64,000 bases of DNA, taken from positions 9,243,001 through 9,307,000 of the forward strand of contig NZ_CP109178.1 in NCBI RefSeq assembly GCF_036248255.1, given 5' to 3'. The stretch is from Streptomyces sp. NBC_01717. GTDB lineage: Bacteria > Actinomycetota > Actinomycetes > Streptomycetales > Streptomycetaceae. This document shows, piece by piece, positions 44,395 to 53,542 of this stretch. Positions within the stretch are counted from its first letter, which is position 1. Every line of letters begins with the position of its first letter. A program made the translations under genes and the position numbers. A model generated the notes under the pieces. The model made no database searches, had not been told where the DNA came from, and worked only from the letters and a program-made list of their open reading frames with translations.

Positions 44395-44840
44395 CGGTCG
44401 CTTCATCGCCGGTCCTCCCTGGTCTCGATCGGCACCCCAGCCCGCACGGCCAGGGTGACCGGGGTGCGTTCGGCGACGTCCAGAGCCGGGCACGCTGCGG
44501 GTCGTCCAGCTCCCCGGTCGGGGCTATCCGTCGGATAATCCGGTCGACGACGGGGCTCTCCATGGCCGCCGGAGCCCTCTCGTAGGCCAGGCGCACTCGG
44601 AGGCCGCTGAGCGGCCAGCCTTTACGGGGCGCGTATGTCCGCAGGGTGATGGCGGTGCACGAGCCGAGGGCGGACAGGAGCAGGCCAAAGTGCGTTGGGC
44701 CGGTGTCCGCGCCGCTGAGGACCTCGGGCTCGTCCGCGATCAGTGTGTGGTGGTCGGTCCGGATCTCGATTCCGGTAGTCCTGGTCGGTGGCGCGGTCGA
44801 CGGCGACGGCTACCCGTCGCAGAGCGGTGGTTTCGGTGGC
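44395..44840 (-). pseudogene. OsmC-like protein, frameshifted
   Basis: The reverse strand reads IEIRTDHHTLIADEPEVLSG, HFGLLLSALGSCTAITLRTY, APRKGWPLSGLRVRLAYERA and VVDRIIRRIAPTGELDDPQR, a classic OsmC/Ohr-like fold with the conserved Cys in GSCTAI. A frame change near 44490 is needed to read DVAERTPVTLAVRAGVPIET, and another near 44770 at the 5' end. It is probably inactive. Confidence 0.75.
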
Positions 44841-44904
44841 TGACCCTGTTCTTGCGGGTGGTGTACCGGTTGCGGTGCGTCGTGAATGGGGGCTGTGCGT
44901 CTCC

Positions 44905-46569
44905 CTAGCTCTGGGCGCTCAGCGGTTGCCGGGAGTTTGGCTGCAGCCGCAACGTGTGGGTGGCGGTGAAAGGAATCAGTTCGTGGTGCCGGTCCGGTAG
45001 GGCGATTACCAGGGCGCTGTCCGGCAGGGCGCGGCGGACACACGTGAGCATCCGCACCGCCGTGCGCTCGTCGAGGCCGGTCGTTGGTTCGTCGAGCAGT
45101 AGGACCGCCGGTGCCCGCAGCACTGCCCTGGCGATCACCAGGCGGCGTCGCTGGCCCTGCGACAGCGCGCTGCCCAGCGGGCCCGTCGGGGTGTGGAGGG
45201 GGAGCTGTTGCAGGGCGGCGGCCGCGAGCGCGGCCCGGAGTGTGTCGTTGTCCGCGCCGGGGGCGGCCTGCCGGAGGTTCTCGGCGACGGTCGCGTCGGC
45301 GATCCAGTCTTCCGCCTCGACAAGGGTGAGCGTATCTGCGATCACACTGGCGGGCAGGGAGTCGACGGGCGCGCCGGCGAGCAGCACCGATCCGGGAGCT
45401 GCGGGGGCGATCCGTCCGGCGAGAGTCTCCAGCAGGGTGCTCTTCCCGCTGCCGTTGGGCCCGGTGACGACGATGACGTCACGGTGTCCGATCACCGCCG
45501 ACCAGCTGGTGCGGTCGTCGGCGAGACCCACGGGAACCCGGCGGGCTACCAGGGTTCGTGTCGGCCCTGCGGCTGTCGTCGGGAGCGCGGGGCGTTGGCC
45601 AGTCGGGAACGCGCGGTTTACCAGGTCCCCCAGTCGCAGCGTGGCATCGGCGGCCAGGCCGTTGTCGCGGAGCACTTGGGGAAGGGTCTCCATCAGTTCG
45701 TACGCGGCCGCCACCAGTAGCACCTCGCCGATGGCGTCGGCGGCGGGCTGGGTGAACACGGGACCGGACAGCGCCAGGAGCAGAACCGCTGCCTGGCCCG
45801 CTATGGCCAGCAGCCGCAGCAGCAGCCGGGCCCGGCGCATCACCACGGCGACCGCTGCCTCCGCACGCCGGGACTGGTCAACCGATCGCGTGACCTGGTC
45901 GCGTACCACGTCGACCGCGCCCAGGCAGCGCAGTTCGGGGAGCGCGGAGCGCGCGCTGAGCAGCGCGGTGCGGGCGGTGGCGCGGGCGGCGGCGGCTGCC
46001 CGCTGGTGCTCGCGGGTTCGCCGGTCGGCGGCCACTGCCGTGGCCGCCGAGACCGCGAGCAGCACCAGTTCGGCGGTGCCCGCCAGAGGACTGGCCACCA
46101 GCAGCAGAGCGACGACGACGGTGGCCGTCAGGCCGATCCCGGCCAGCGGCGGAACAACCTGGGCGGGTATCCCGCCCACCGCTTCCACGTCGCCGGTGAG
46201 CTGGGCCATCAGGTTGCCGTCGCGTCCGTTCCGCAGTTCGCGCGCTGGCACGGTAGTCGCGGCGTGGACCAGCCGGGAGCGAAGCGAGACAGTCGCGCCC
46301 AGCAGGGCTCCATGGCTGACCAGGCGTTCCGCGTACCGCAGACCGGTGCGGCTCAGAGCAAGAGCGCGGACGGCACCCGAGGGGTACATCCACGACCAGG
46401 TGGTGTTCGCCTGTGCGGTAACCACCGCGCAGGCGGTCAGGAACCAGCCGGACACACCCAGCAGACCGGCGGCGCACAGTTCGGCCGTCCCGGCGAGCGC
46501 GACCGCGCGCAGCAGGTCGCGTCGTGTGCGGCGGTCTGCCGCCGTCCACAGCAGTTTGAATGCGTTCAC
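44905..46569 (-). CDS. cydC: Thiol reductant ABC exporter subunit CydC
   Basis: A 554-residue half-transporter of the CydDC complex, which exports cysteine/glutathione-type thiols and is needed to assemble cytochrome bd. An N-terminal six-helix membrane domain (LLGVSGWFLTACAVVTAQAN) precedes the ATPase domain with Walker A GPNGSGKST, signature LSQGQRRRL and Walker B VLLLDEPT. The GTG start at 46567-46569 overlaps the cydD stop by 4 nt (GTGA), so translation is coupled. In S. coelicolor, as I recall, CydC and CydD are fused; here they are separate genes. Last gene of the cyd operon. Confidence 0.92.
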   Translation of the reverse strand: MNAFKLLWTAADRRTRRDLLRAVALAGTAELCAAGLLGVSGWFLTACAVVTAQANTTWSWMYPSGAVRALALSRTGLRYAERLVSHGALLGATVSLRSRLVHAATTVPARELRNGRDGNLMAQLTGDVEAVGGIPAQVVPPLAGIGLTATVVVALLLVASPLAGTAELVLLAVSAATAVAADRRTREHQRAAAAARATARTALLSARSALPELRCLGAVDVVRDQVTRSVDQSRRAEAAVAVVMRRARLLLRLLAIAGQAAVLLLALSGPVFTQPAADAIGEVLLVAAAYELMETLPQVLRDNGLAADATLRLGDLVNRAFPTGQRPALPTTAAGPTRTLVARRVPVGLADDRTSWSAVIGHRDVIVVTGPNGSGKSTLLETLAGRIAPAAPGSVLLAGAPVDSLPASVIADTLTLVEAEDWIADATVAENLRQAAPGADNDTLRAALAAAALQQLPLHTPTGPLGSALSQGQRRRLVIARAVLRAPAVLLLDEPTTGLDERTAVRMLTCVRRALPDSALVIALPDRHHELIPFTATHTLRLQPNSRQPLSAQS

Positions 46570-48344
46570 AGCGTTCTCCCGGTCCCGGTCAGCCGTCCCC
46601 GGCTCAACTGCACGACGTCGTCCGCGACGTCGAGCAGCGCGGGACTGTGGGTGGTGACGACCACGGTGCGGCTGCGCGCGAGCGTCCGTATGGCCGCGAT
46701 GACGCGGGCCTCGCCGTCCGGGTCCAGATGCGCGGTGGGTTCGTCCAGGCACAGCAGCGGAGATTTGTGCAGCAGTACGCGGACCAGCACCAGTTGCTGC
46801 ATCTGCCCCGAGGACAGCCCCCAGCCGCGCTCCCCGATCTGGGTCGCCAGGCCTTGGGGGAGTGTGGCCAGCAGGTCCTCGAAGCCCAAAAAGGCGAATG
46901 CCGCGGTCAGTTGCTCATCGGCATCGGCGCCGGCGTCGGGCCGGGCCAGCAGCAGGTTGTCCCGCAGCGTGCCCGGCAGGAGGTAGGAGGGCTGGCCGGC
47001 CCATGCCGTGGCGGCCGGGGAGGCCAGCCGGGTGCCGGAACTCACGATGTGCAGGCACCGCCCGCGGTCCGGGGCGCGTAGGCCCGCAGCCACGGAGAGC
47101 AGGGTGGTCTTGCCCGCGCCGCTGGGCCCGCTGATGGCCAGGACCGAACCTGGGCGCACCGTCAGGGTGACGTCGTCCAGGGCGGCCTCGTCCCTGCCCG
47201 GGTACCGCACCTCTACTGCCTCCAGGATGACACCGGCCGGGCTGGGTCGACTCGGATGACGAACGACGGGCACGTCGGTCACGGGACCACCAGCCGATGC
47301 GTCCGGGGCCGCGTCGATGATCTCCGCGATCAGTTCGGCCGCCGCGGCAGCCTCGGCGCGGGCATGGTAGCCGCGGGCGAGCTCCCGGGCGGGGGCGAAG
47401 TACACCGGGGTCAGGACGAGCACGAACAGTGCGGTGTCCAGGCTCATGGTGGATGGCACCACCGGCAGGTCCAGGTAACCGAGCAGGGCGAGGCCGCAGT
47501 ACGTGGCGACGACGGCCATGGCCACGGTGATGAGGAGCTCGATCCAGGCGGTCGAGAGGAAGGCCACCCGCAGGACGGTGCGGGTACGCGCGGCCAGTTC
47601 CCGGTCGTCGGCCTCGGTGGCGCGCACCGCCTCCTCGCCGGCTCCCAGGCCGACGAGCGTGGGCAGTCCGCGCAGCCGGTCCAGCAGACGGGTGCTCAGT
47701 GTCCGTGTGGCGGTGAGCTGGGCGTGCACGGCGACGCGGGTGCCCATGCCGATGACCTTGAGGTTGACGGGCAGCAGCGGGGTAGCCAGCACCAGCACCA
47801 GTGCGACGGTCCAACTGCCGGCCGCGATGGAGGCCAGCACGATGCCGCTTCCCAGCAGCATCGACCGCCGGGCGGGGACGTAGGTCGTCAGCCAACCGGT
47901 CAGCCGGTTCACCTCGCTGTCGAGTGCCTCGCCGAGAGCGGCGTCTGACACCTCCTCGGACGGCGCGCCCGTCGTGGGCAGCGCGGCCCGGAGCAGTCGG
48001 GCGCGCAGATGGTCTTGGACCGCGGCCGCTCCGTCGTCGGCCACCCGGTCGGCCACCACGAGCAGGAGCCCGCGCAGCATCAGCCCGGCGGCGACCATGG
48101 CCACACTGCTGAGCACCGGAGCCAGCGCCACGCCTTGGTGCTGGGAGCGCAGTGCGGCCTGGGCCGCCCAGCCCAGGCCCGCGGCCCACAGGACATGGCC
48201 CGTGGCCGCGAGCCCGCGCAGGGTGCCGGCTCGCCGGAACGCCGGTTCGCCGACGGAAGCCCATGCGGTGAGTAGCCGGGCAGTCTGTTGCTGACCGTCG
48301 TCGTCGCGGCCCAGCCTGGCGAGTTGGTCGGAAATGTCGTTCAT
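46566..48344 (-). CDS. cydD: Thiol reductant ABC exporter subunit CydD
   Basis: A 592-residue half-transporter, partner of CydC in the inner-membrane exporter. A membrane domain (LWAAGLGWAAQAALRSQHQG, then VAHAQLTATRTLSTRLLDRL) leads to an ATPase domain with Walker A GPSGAGKTT, signature LSSGQMQQL and Walker B LLCLDEPT. The ATG at 48342-48344 overlaps the cydB stop by 4 nt (ATGA); an open frame upstream lies inside cydB. The order cydA-cydB-cydD-cydC is normal for bd-oxidase operons. Confidence 0.92.
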   Translation of the reverse strand: MNDISDQLARLGRDDDGQQQTARLLTAWASVGEPAFRRAGTLRGLAATGHVLWAAGLGWAAQAALRSQHQGVALAPVLSSVAMVAAGLMLRGLLLVVADRVADDGAAAVQDHLRARLLRAALPTTGAPSEEVSDAALGEALDSEVNRLTGWLTTYVPARRSMLLGSGIVLASIAAGSWTVALVLVLATPLLPVNLKVIGMGTRVAVHAQLTATRTLSTRLLDRLRGLPTLVGLGAGEEAVRATEADDRELAARTRTVLRVAFLSTAWIELLITVAMAVVATYCGLALLGYLDLPVVPSTMSLDTALFVLVLTPVYFAPARELARGYHARAEAAAAAELIAEIIDAAPDASAGGPVTDVPVVRHPSRPSPAGVILEAVEVRYPGRDEAALDDVTLTVRPGSVLAISGPSGAGKTTLLSVAAGLRAPDRGRCLHIVSSGTRLASPAATAWAGQPSYLLPGTLRDNLLLARPDAGADADEQLTAAFAFLGFEDLLATLPQGLATQIGERGWGLSSGQMQQLVLVRVLLHKSPLLCLDEPTAHLDPDGEARVIAAIRTLARSRTVVVTTHSPALLDVADDVVQLSRGRLTGTGRTL

Positions 48345-49642
48345 CGTTCGGCTGCCCGGAGATCGAATTCGCCGGCGGATGCGGAGCGGCGGTCGGCTCG
48401 AATCCATACGGCGAGTGCGGTGACAGAGAACACCGCGATCCCGGTCGGATCGATCCACGTGGCCACGCCACCGAAGATGTCCTGCGAGACGGCCGCCACC
48501 GCAACGGCGAGGAGCGTCAACAGCACACGCCGGACGACGACGGCCGCACGCGGACCGTCGCCGGGCACACGCGACACCGGCGCGTCAGCGGTGTGTTCCT
48601 CGCCGGTGGTGTCGGACGGGCCGACGGAGTCGGTGAGGGCCGGTGACTGGTCGGTGAGGCCCGCCGACTGGGTCAACTTCCCGCGGAAGACCCACCACGC
48701 GTAGATGTTGTACGCCAGCACGACCGGCATGCACCCGCCCACCCCGATGAGCAGGAACAGCTGCGACCCGTGAGGGCTGGCCGCGGCGTGCACGGTCAGG
48801 TCGGGAGGGACGACGACGGGCGCGGTGGCGGCCACGAGCGCGAGCAGACCCGACGCCTCCAAACCGGCCACGGCGGCGAACGGACGCCAGTCGGGTCGGC
48901 GGCCGAATCCGTACCACGCGATGGCCCCGCAGACCACGGCGGCGGCCACGGCCAGGCCGAACAGGGTTGTGCGGAGCGGCTCGTCAAAACGGAAGCGCTG
49001 CGGGTCGGCGAGCGAGAGCCCGAGCGCCAGGACCACGCCGGCCGCCGCGACCGTCAGAAGCAGCGGCCGACCCAGCCGGCCCGCCCGGTGGTGGGCGGTC
49101 CCCACAGTCTTGTCCTGCAGCCATGCGGCGCCGGCCAGCAGATGCACGGCCGCCAGCCCCAGGGCACAAAGCACGCTGTACGGCGTGAACCAGTCGAAGG
49201 TGCCCCCGGTGAACACCCCACCGCGATGGGGCAGCCCGGACAGGACGGCTCCGATCACGAGCCCTTGGCACAGCGAGGTGACCAGGGAGGAGAGCCCGAA
49301 GACGAGCCCCCAGCCGCGCCGGTAGCCGGGGGCGACGCTCTGCAGCTCGATGGCCGCGCCGCGCAGCACGAAGGCCAGCAGCATGACCACGAGCGGCAGG
49401 TAGACGCCGGGCAGCACGGTGGCGTAGACACCGGGCAGGCCCGCCCACAACGCCACTGCGGCCAGAATGATCCAACTCTCGTTGGCGTCCCAGGCGGTGG
49501 CGATCAGCTCGTTGTACTCCTTGCGCCGCCGGTCGCTGCGGTCGAGCAGGCTCAGGATGCCGATGCCCAGGTCGTATCCGTCGAGCAGCAGATAGGCACC
49601 GAGCGCGAACAGGACCAAGGCGTATGACGTGTACTCAAGCAT
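48341..49642 (-). CDS. cydB: Cytochrome bd ubiquinol oxidase subunit II
   Basis: A 433-residue integral membrane protein with about nine hydrophobic helices. Family signatures include LFALGAYLLLDGYDLGIGIL at the N-terminus, TAWDANESWIILA and VALWAGLPGVYATVLPGVYL. With CydA it forms the quinol-oxidising, oxygen-reducing bd oxidase, which does not pump protons and has high oxygen affinity. The ATG at 49640-49642 lies within the cydA end (8-nt overlap). A C-terminal extension of about 60 polar residues with a further hydrophobic segment makes it longer than most family members. Confidence 0.93.
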   Translation of the reverse strand: MLEYTSYALVLFALGAYLLLDGYDLGIGILSLLDRSDRRRKEYNELIATAWDANESWIILAAVALWAGLPGVYATVLPGVYLPLVVMLLAFVLRGAAIELQSVAPGYRRGWGLVFGLSSLVTSLCQGLVIGAVLSGLPHRGGVFTGGTFDWFTPYSVLCALGLAAVHLLAGAAWLQDKTVGTAHHRAGRLGRPLLLTVAAAGVVLALGLSLADPQRFRFDEPLRTTLFGLAVAAAVVCGAIAWYGFGRRPDWRPFAAVAGLEASGLLALVAATAPVVVPPDLTVHAAASPHGSQLFLLIGVGGCMPVVLAYNIYAWWVFRGKLTQSAGLTDQSPALTDSVGPSDTTGEEHTADAPVSRVPGDGPRAAVVVRRVLLTLLAVAVAAVSQDIFGGVATWIDPTGIAVFSVTALAVWIRADRRSASAGEFDLRAAER

Positions 49643-50999
49643 GGCCCACCTCGGTCGGGTTGATGGTGGGACCAACGTCCGCCACCAGGTGTTCGGGGCC
49701 GGTCCGCACTGTGCGGACGATGTAGCGGATCCACAGCCCAAGCAGCAGCGCGTAGACGCCGACGAAGCCGATGAGGCTGGCGATCGCCGCGCCGAGTGAG
49801 AGATGGGAGACGGCGTCACTGGTGCGGATCAGGCCATAGACGACCCAAGGCTGCCGGCCGGTCTCCGCCGTGATCCAGCCGCCGCTGATCGCTATGACAC
49901 CGGCGGGGGCCATCCAGACCATCAGCCGGTGGAACCGCCGGGCGGTGTACAGCCTGCCGCGCAGCCGCAGCACCACTCCGGCGAAGGCCATGGCGAACAT
50001 CGCCAGAGCGGTGAAGTACATCGCCCGGAAGCCGTAAAAAGCCGACCACATGTTGGGGCGATCGGCCTTCGGCGTCTGCAGTAGCCCGGGGACGTTCGCC
50101 TGGCCGGTCAGATCCTTGCCGATGACGGCGCCCAGGTGAGGTATCTCGACATGGAGCTCGTTCTCGCCCTTGTCAGTGTTCGGCACCACGAGCAGGTTGT
50201 AGCCGTTGTTGTCGGTCTTCCAGTTGCCCTCGAAGGCCTGGAGCTTCGCTGGCTGGTGCGCGCCCATGAACGCAGCGGTCGCGTCTCCCACGTACAGCTG
50301 TACGGGCATCAGGATGGCCAGCACTCCGAGGGCGATGGAGAGGGTGCGGCGTGCGAAAGGCAGCGCCCGCTGCTTGACCAGGTACCAGGCGGCGATCCCG
50401 CCGATGAACCAGCAGGCGCTGATCAGCACGGCAAGCAGGATGTGCGGGTACCTGTAGGAGAACGCCGGGTTGAACAGCACGTGCCACCAGTCGCTTGCCC
50501 AGAACTGGCCCTTGACCTCGGTGAAGCCCACGGGATCCTGCATCCAGCTGTTGGCCGACAGGATCCATGTCGTGGACAGCAGGGTGCCGACGACGATCAT
50601 CCAGCAGGCGAACGCCATGGTACGGGGGCGCACCCTTCCGTCGCCGTACAGCATGATGCCGATGAACCCGGCCTCCAGAAAGAAGGCCGTGATGACCTCC
50701 ATGCCGATCGTGACACCGAGGATCGGCCCGACAGCATGGGCGTAACTTCCCCAGTTGAGACCGAATTCGAAGGTCATGACGGTTCCGGCGACCACACCGA
50801 GGCCGAATCCGACCGCGAATATCTTCTTCCAGAAACGAAATATCTGAAGGTACAGCGGATTTTCGGTCCTGACGTAGACCGTGTACATCACCGCCAGGAA
50901 GAGGGAGAGTCCGACAGTCAGTGCGGGAAAGCTCATATGAAACACTGCGGTGATGGCGAATTGCCATCGAGAGATCTCCACCACTGCGGGCGTGGCCAC
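49635..50999 (-). CDS. cydA: Cytochrome bd ubiquinol oxidase subunit I
   Basis: A 454-residue haem-binding subunit with about nine membrane helices. Visible signatures are SRWQFAITAVFHMSFPALTV (haem b595 His in the first helix), WMQDPVGFT (quinol-side loop) and ETGRQPWVVYG (conserved GRQPW motif). It is shorter than the E. coli protein (short Q-loop type), as usual for Gram-positives. The GTG start at about 50997-50999 is preceded by AAAGGAGA. It is the first gene of the operon and the promoter must lie in 51000-51344; I could not find a clear Rex-type operator there. Confidence 0.94.
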   Translation of the reverse strand: MATPAVVEISRWQFAITAVFHMSFPALTVGLSLFLAVMYTVYVRTENPLYLQIFRFWKKIFAVGFGLGVVAGTVMTFEFGLNWGSYAHAVGPILGVTIGMEVITAFFLEAGFIGIMLYGDGRVRPRTMAFACWMIVVGTLLSTTWILSANSWMQDPVGFTEVKGQFWASDWWHVLFNPAFSYRYPHILLAVLISACWFIGGIAAWYLVKQRALPFARRTLSIALGVLAILMPVQLYVGDATAAFMGAHQPAKLQAFEGNWKTDNNGYNLLVVPNTDKGENELHVEIPHLGAVIGKDLTGQANVPGLLQTPKADRPNMWSAFYGFRAMYFTALAMFAMAFAGVVLRLRGRLYTARRFHRLMVWMAPAGVIAISGGWITAETGRQPWVVYGLIRTSDAVSHLSLGAAIASLIGFVGVYALLLGLWIRYIVRTVRTGPEHLVADVGPTINPTEVGHA

Positions 51000-51344
51000 G
51001 GAGTCTCCTTTCCGTCGATTTCGGGGGTAGGTAGCCCTGGCGGTAAGGATCGAAACGGACCCGCCCGTTGTGTAGCCCGGGGCAACGGCTGGGACGCCGC
51101 CGTGCATGAGGGGAAGCGACCGGAATCGGCCGTCTCATGAGGTGACCCTAGCCTCGCGCTTTCACGTGGCGACCTGTGAGGAGTGCATCTGACCTGCAAT
51201 GCCGGTGATTTAGGGAGTTTTCGCAACAGCCGTTTAGGCATTTCGTTTTTGCCTATCAACGCGGTGAGTCAATTTACCGGGCCACCAATGGACGCAAAGG
51301 GCATCAGAGCTCCTGCCCTGACGGACACCCAGCGTCACCACCGA
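51000..51344. other. Upstream region of the cyd operon
   Basis: About 345 bp, with AT-richer patches near 51210-51270. No perfect repeat or recognisable regulator box was found. Confidence 0.45.
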
Positions 51345-51690
51345 CTACGGGCCAGACCCGTTGATTGGACAGTCCCCCTCGCCCCAGGTGGCGTGGTGAT
51401 AAGGGTCAGTCTTCTGCCACCTGTTGCCGCTCGGATGGCTGTACTGCTCGCGGCGGATGTCGATGTAGGTGCCGGCGAGGATGCGGTAGAGCCAGAGCTT
51501 TCGGTCTGCCCCGGGAAGCATCTCCCGAAAACCGATGTAGGCCCGCCCGAAAGTCTCCAGTTCCAGCTCTTCTGCCACGGCCGGGCTTCCCGTCATGCAC
51601 ACCGCGGCGCGATACATCGGGTCTAGGAGGGTCAGCACGTCCCGCTCGAAGCACCCATCTAGGTCGTTGGCGAAGTGCCGCGAGCCCCCT
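51345..51690 (-). pseudogene. Sigma-70 family (ECF) sigma factor, region 2 only
   Basis: The reverse frame FANDLDGCFERDVLTLLDPM, YRAAVCMTGSPAVAEELELE, TFGRAYIGFREMLPGADRKL and WLYRILAGTYIDIRREQ matches region 2 of SigR/SigH-like ECF sigma factors (core polymerase binding and -10 recognition). After about 75 residues it ends in unrelated codons without region 4, and no intact start is present. It is probably a truncated gene. Confidence 0.65.
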
Positions 51691-52325
51691 GGCCGCTCCC
51701 AGGAAAACGGTCTTCTTCGTTGCCGGTCCGGGGCGCAGGCTGGTCGGTCCAGCTGTAGGGATCCATGCTGCGTGCGGTGAGGGACGCTTCACTGACCCAG
51801 CGGTGGCCGCGGAACTCGGCGCTCGCATCGCCCTCATGCGGATCTCGTTCGTCTTCGGCGCCTCGGTACCGATGTCGTCCGGTGCCTGGACCGAGCGTTG
51901 AAATCCCACTCCGGGCAGTGTGCTGTAGGTGTGCGAACCAGTGAGGCAATTGCTGCTCCTCTAAAGGCATCCGCTGCTCGTGGCAGCCGATGTCTGACGA
52001 CGGGCACAGGGTCTGTAGACGTTGAAAGCACCATGGGGAATGACCTGCTCACGGCGGCCGAACAGTCTGCGGACCGGGAACAACACATCCGGACCGTGGA
52101 CCGTGGTAGTGGCAACGGGGTCGGTCACCGCAGCGGTGGCCGGGGTCTGGCCTCCTCCGCCACCGCATCCTCCGTCAGTGACCACCACGCACCGTTACCA
52201 CGAGTAAGAGAACAGAGCCGAGGACCGTACAGGCTCCGTCGCCGGCATCGATCAGCGCCAAGGGTGTGGTGCATGTCCTGTGACACCGAGGCGTCAAGCG
52301 GCTGTGCAGGGGGCAGCAGCGCGTA
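51691..52325. other. No gene recognised
   Basis: About 630 bp. A 61-codon frame at 52022-52207 has a hydrophobic and Pro-rich tail (VVVATGSVTAAVAGVWPPPP) but no other support. Nothing else can be called. Confidence 0.4.
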
Positions 52326-52359
52326 CAGGCGTGGGGCCGGGTTTCCGGCCCCACGCCTG
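52326..52359 (-). terminator. Hairpin terminator after the secreted alpha/beta hydrolase
   Basis: CAGGCGTGGGGCCGG (52326-52340), loop GTTT, CCGGCCCCACGCCTG (52345-52359). A 15-bp perfect stem 70 bp downstream of the hydrolase stop. Confidence 0.8.
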
Positions 52360-52429
52360 GCTGCTGACACCCGGTGAATCGGATGGCCCTGCCAGTTGCA
52401 CCCGTCAGGGTCATGCCGCTCAGGGGTGG

Positions 52430-53275
52430 TCAGCGGGTGGCAGCGTCCGCCTGCTCGATGAGCTTGGTGGTGATGCCCGGGTGGCTGATGAAGACGACGT
52501 GGGAAGCCCCGGGGACCTCCACGACCTTCTTGGCGCCGGCCCGCTCGTACTCGAAGCGCTCGAGGGCCGGCGGGATCGCCTTGTCCGCCCCGGCGACGAG
52601 CCCGAAGGACGGGATGTCGTGCCAGGCGGCGGCCGTTGTCGACTCCTCGAACCCGGCAGCGGTGAACGGGCGCTGCGAGGCCTCCATCAAACGGGTGGTG
52701 GAGACCGGCAGGTCGCCGGCGAACGCACTGCGGAACTTGTCGGCCTTCAGGTACAGATCGGTTCCGGTCGTTCCGTCGGCGGTGGAGTACGGCACCGGGT
52801 TGATCGCGTCCGGGATCTCGCTGCCGGGGAACTTGCCCAGCAGGTCGCCCTGGAGTTCTCCCTTGTCGGGGACGAACGCGGCGACGTAGACGAGCGCCTT
52901 GACGTTCGGGTTGCCCGCCGCGGCGTTGGTGATGACGGTGCCACCGTAGGAGTGTCCGACCAGGACGATCGGGCCCTCGATCGACTTCAGGACGCTGGCG
53001 ATGTAGGACGAGTCGTTGGCCACGCCGCGCAGCGGGTTGGCCGGGGCTACGACCCGATACCCATCGTCCTGCAGACGCTCACTGACACCGTTCCAGCCAG
53101 AGGCGTCCGCCCAGGCGCCGTGCACGAGCACAACGGTCGGCTTGGCGGCATCCGTGTGGAGCTGCAGGGGCGCCGGAGCAGCGGAAGCCGTCGACACCAG
53201 AACGGCAGCCGCCGCGGTGGCGGCGGCACCAGCGGCAATTATCCCGCGGCGCAGGGTCTTCTTCTTCTTATGCAT
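52430..53275 (-). CDS. Secreted alpha/beta hydrolase
   Basis: A 281-residue exported hydrolase. A signal peptide (MHKKKKTLRRGIIAAGAAAT, long Ala-rich stretch, cut near TASA) is followed by the alpha/beta fold: VVLVHGAWADASGWNGV (oxyanion loop), LVGHSYGGTVITNAA (nucleophile Ser elbow), and GASHVVFISHPG (catalytic His). The acid residue is likely in VAGADKAIPP. The group resembles EstC/MekA-like or pheophorbidase-like esterases. ATG 53273-53275 has an AGAAGAAGG upstream. A terminator lies at 52326-52359. It is related to the hydrolases at 31522 and 53543. Confidence 0.9.
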   Translation of the reverse strand: MHKKKKTLRRGIIAAGAAATAAAAVLVSTASAAPAPLQLHTDAAKPTVVLVHGAWADASGWNGVSERLQDDGYRVVAPANPLRGVANDSSYIASVLKSIEGPIVLVGHSYGGTVITNAAAGNPNVKALVYVAAFVPDKGELQGDLLGKFPGSEIPDAINPVPYSTADGTTGTDLYLKADKFRSAFAGDLPVSTTRLMEASQRPFTAAGFEESTTAAAWHDIPSFGLVAGADKAIPPALERFEYERAGAKKVVEVPGASHVVFISHPGITTKLIEQADAATR

Positions 53276-53542
53276 GTACCAGGACCTTCTTCTCTTGTGG
53301 TGGTGGTGGCTCCGCCCAGCTCACGCAGCGACCAGCACTGCGCGGCGTGGACGTATGACATGCAGCCATAACGCGAATTCCATGAGGATTCGCGAGCGCT
53401 TCACGCGCATTCAGAATTGCGTGGCACGATTCCTGCTGTGAAGCAGGATTGATGCTCCTACCGCCTGCTGAGTGATCTCGGAACAAGAGGTAGGGGACGC
53501 TTCGGACGATGCCTTTGCTGGGCAGCGCCAGACTGTGACGGA

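Noticed and set aside
44954..46657. A 567-codon plus-strand frame opposite cydC
   Set aside because: Ser/Arg/Ala-rich antisense shadow of a gene with all ABC transporter motifs.
51000..51344. A Rex-type redox operator before cydA
   Set aside because: No TTGTGAA-N4-TTCACAA-like palindrome could be found; only isolated half-matches.
52022..52207. A 61-residue possible membrane peptide
   Set aside because: No ribosome binding site or neighbour supports it; one hydrophobic stretch in GC-rich DNA is expected by chance.
53357..53369. A TGACATGCAGCCA motif before the secreted alpha/beta hydrolase as a fourth protease-type element
   Set aside because: The arms are spaced differently (13 bp instead of 16) and the match is only four bases per arm.
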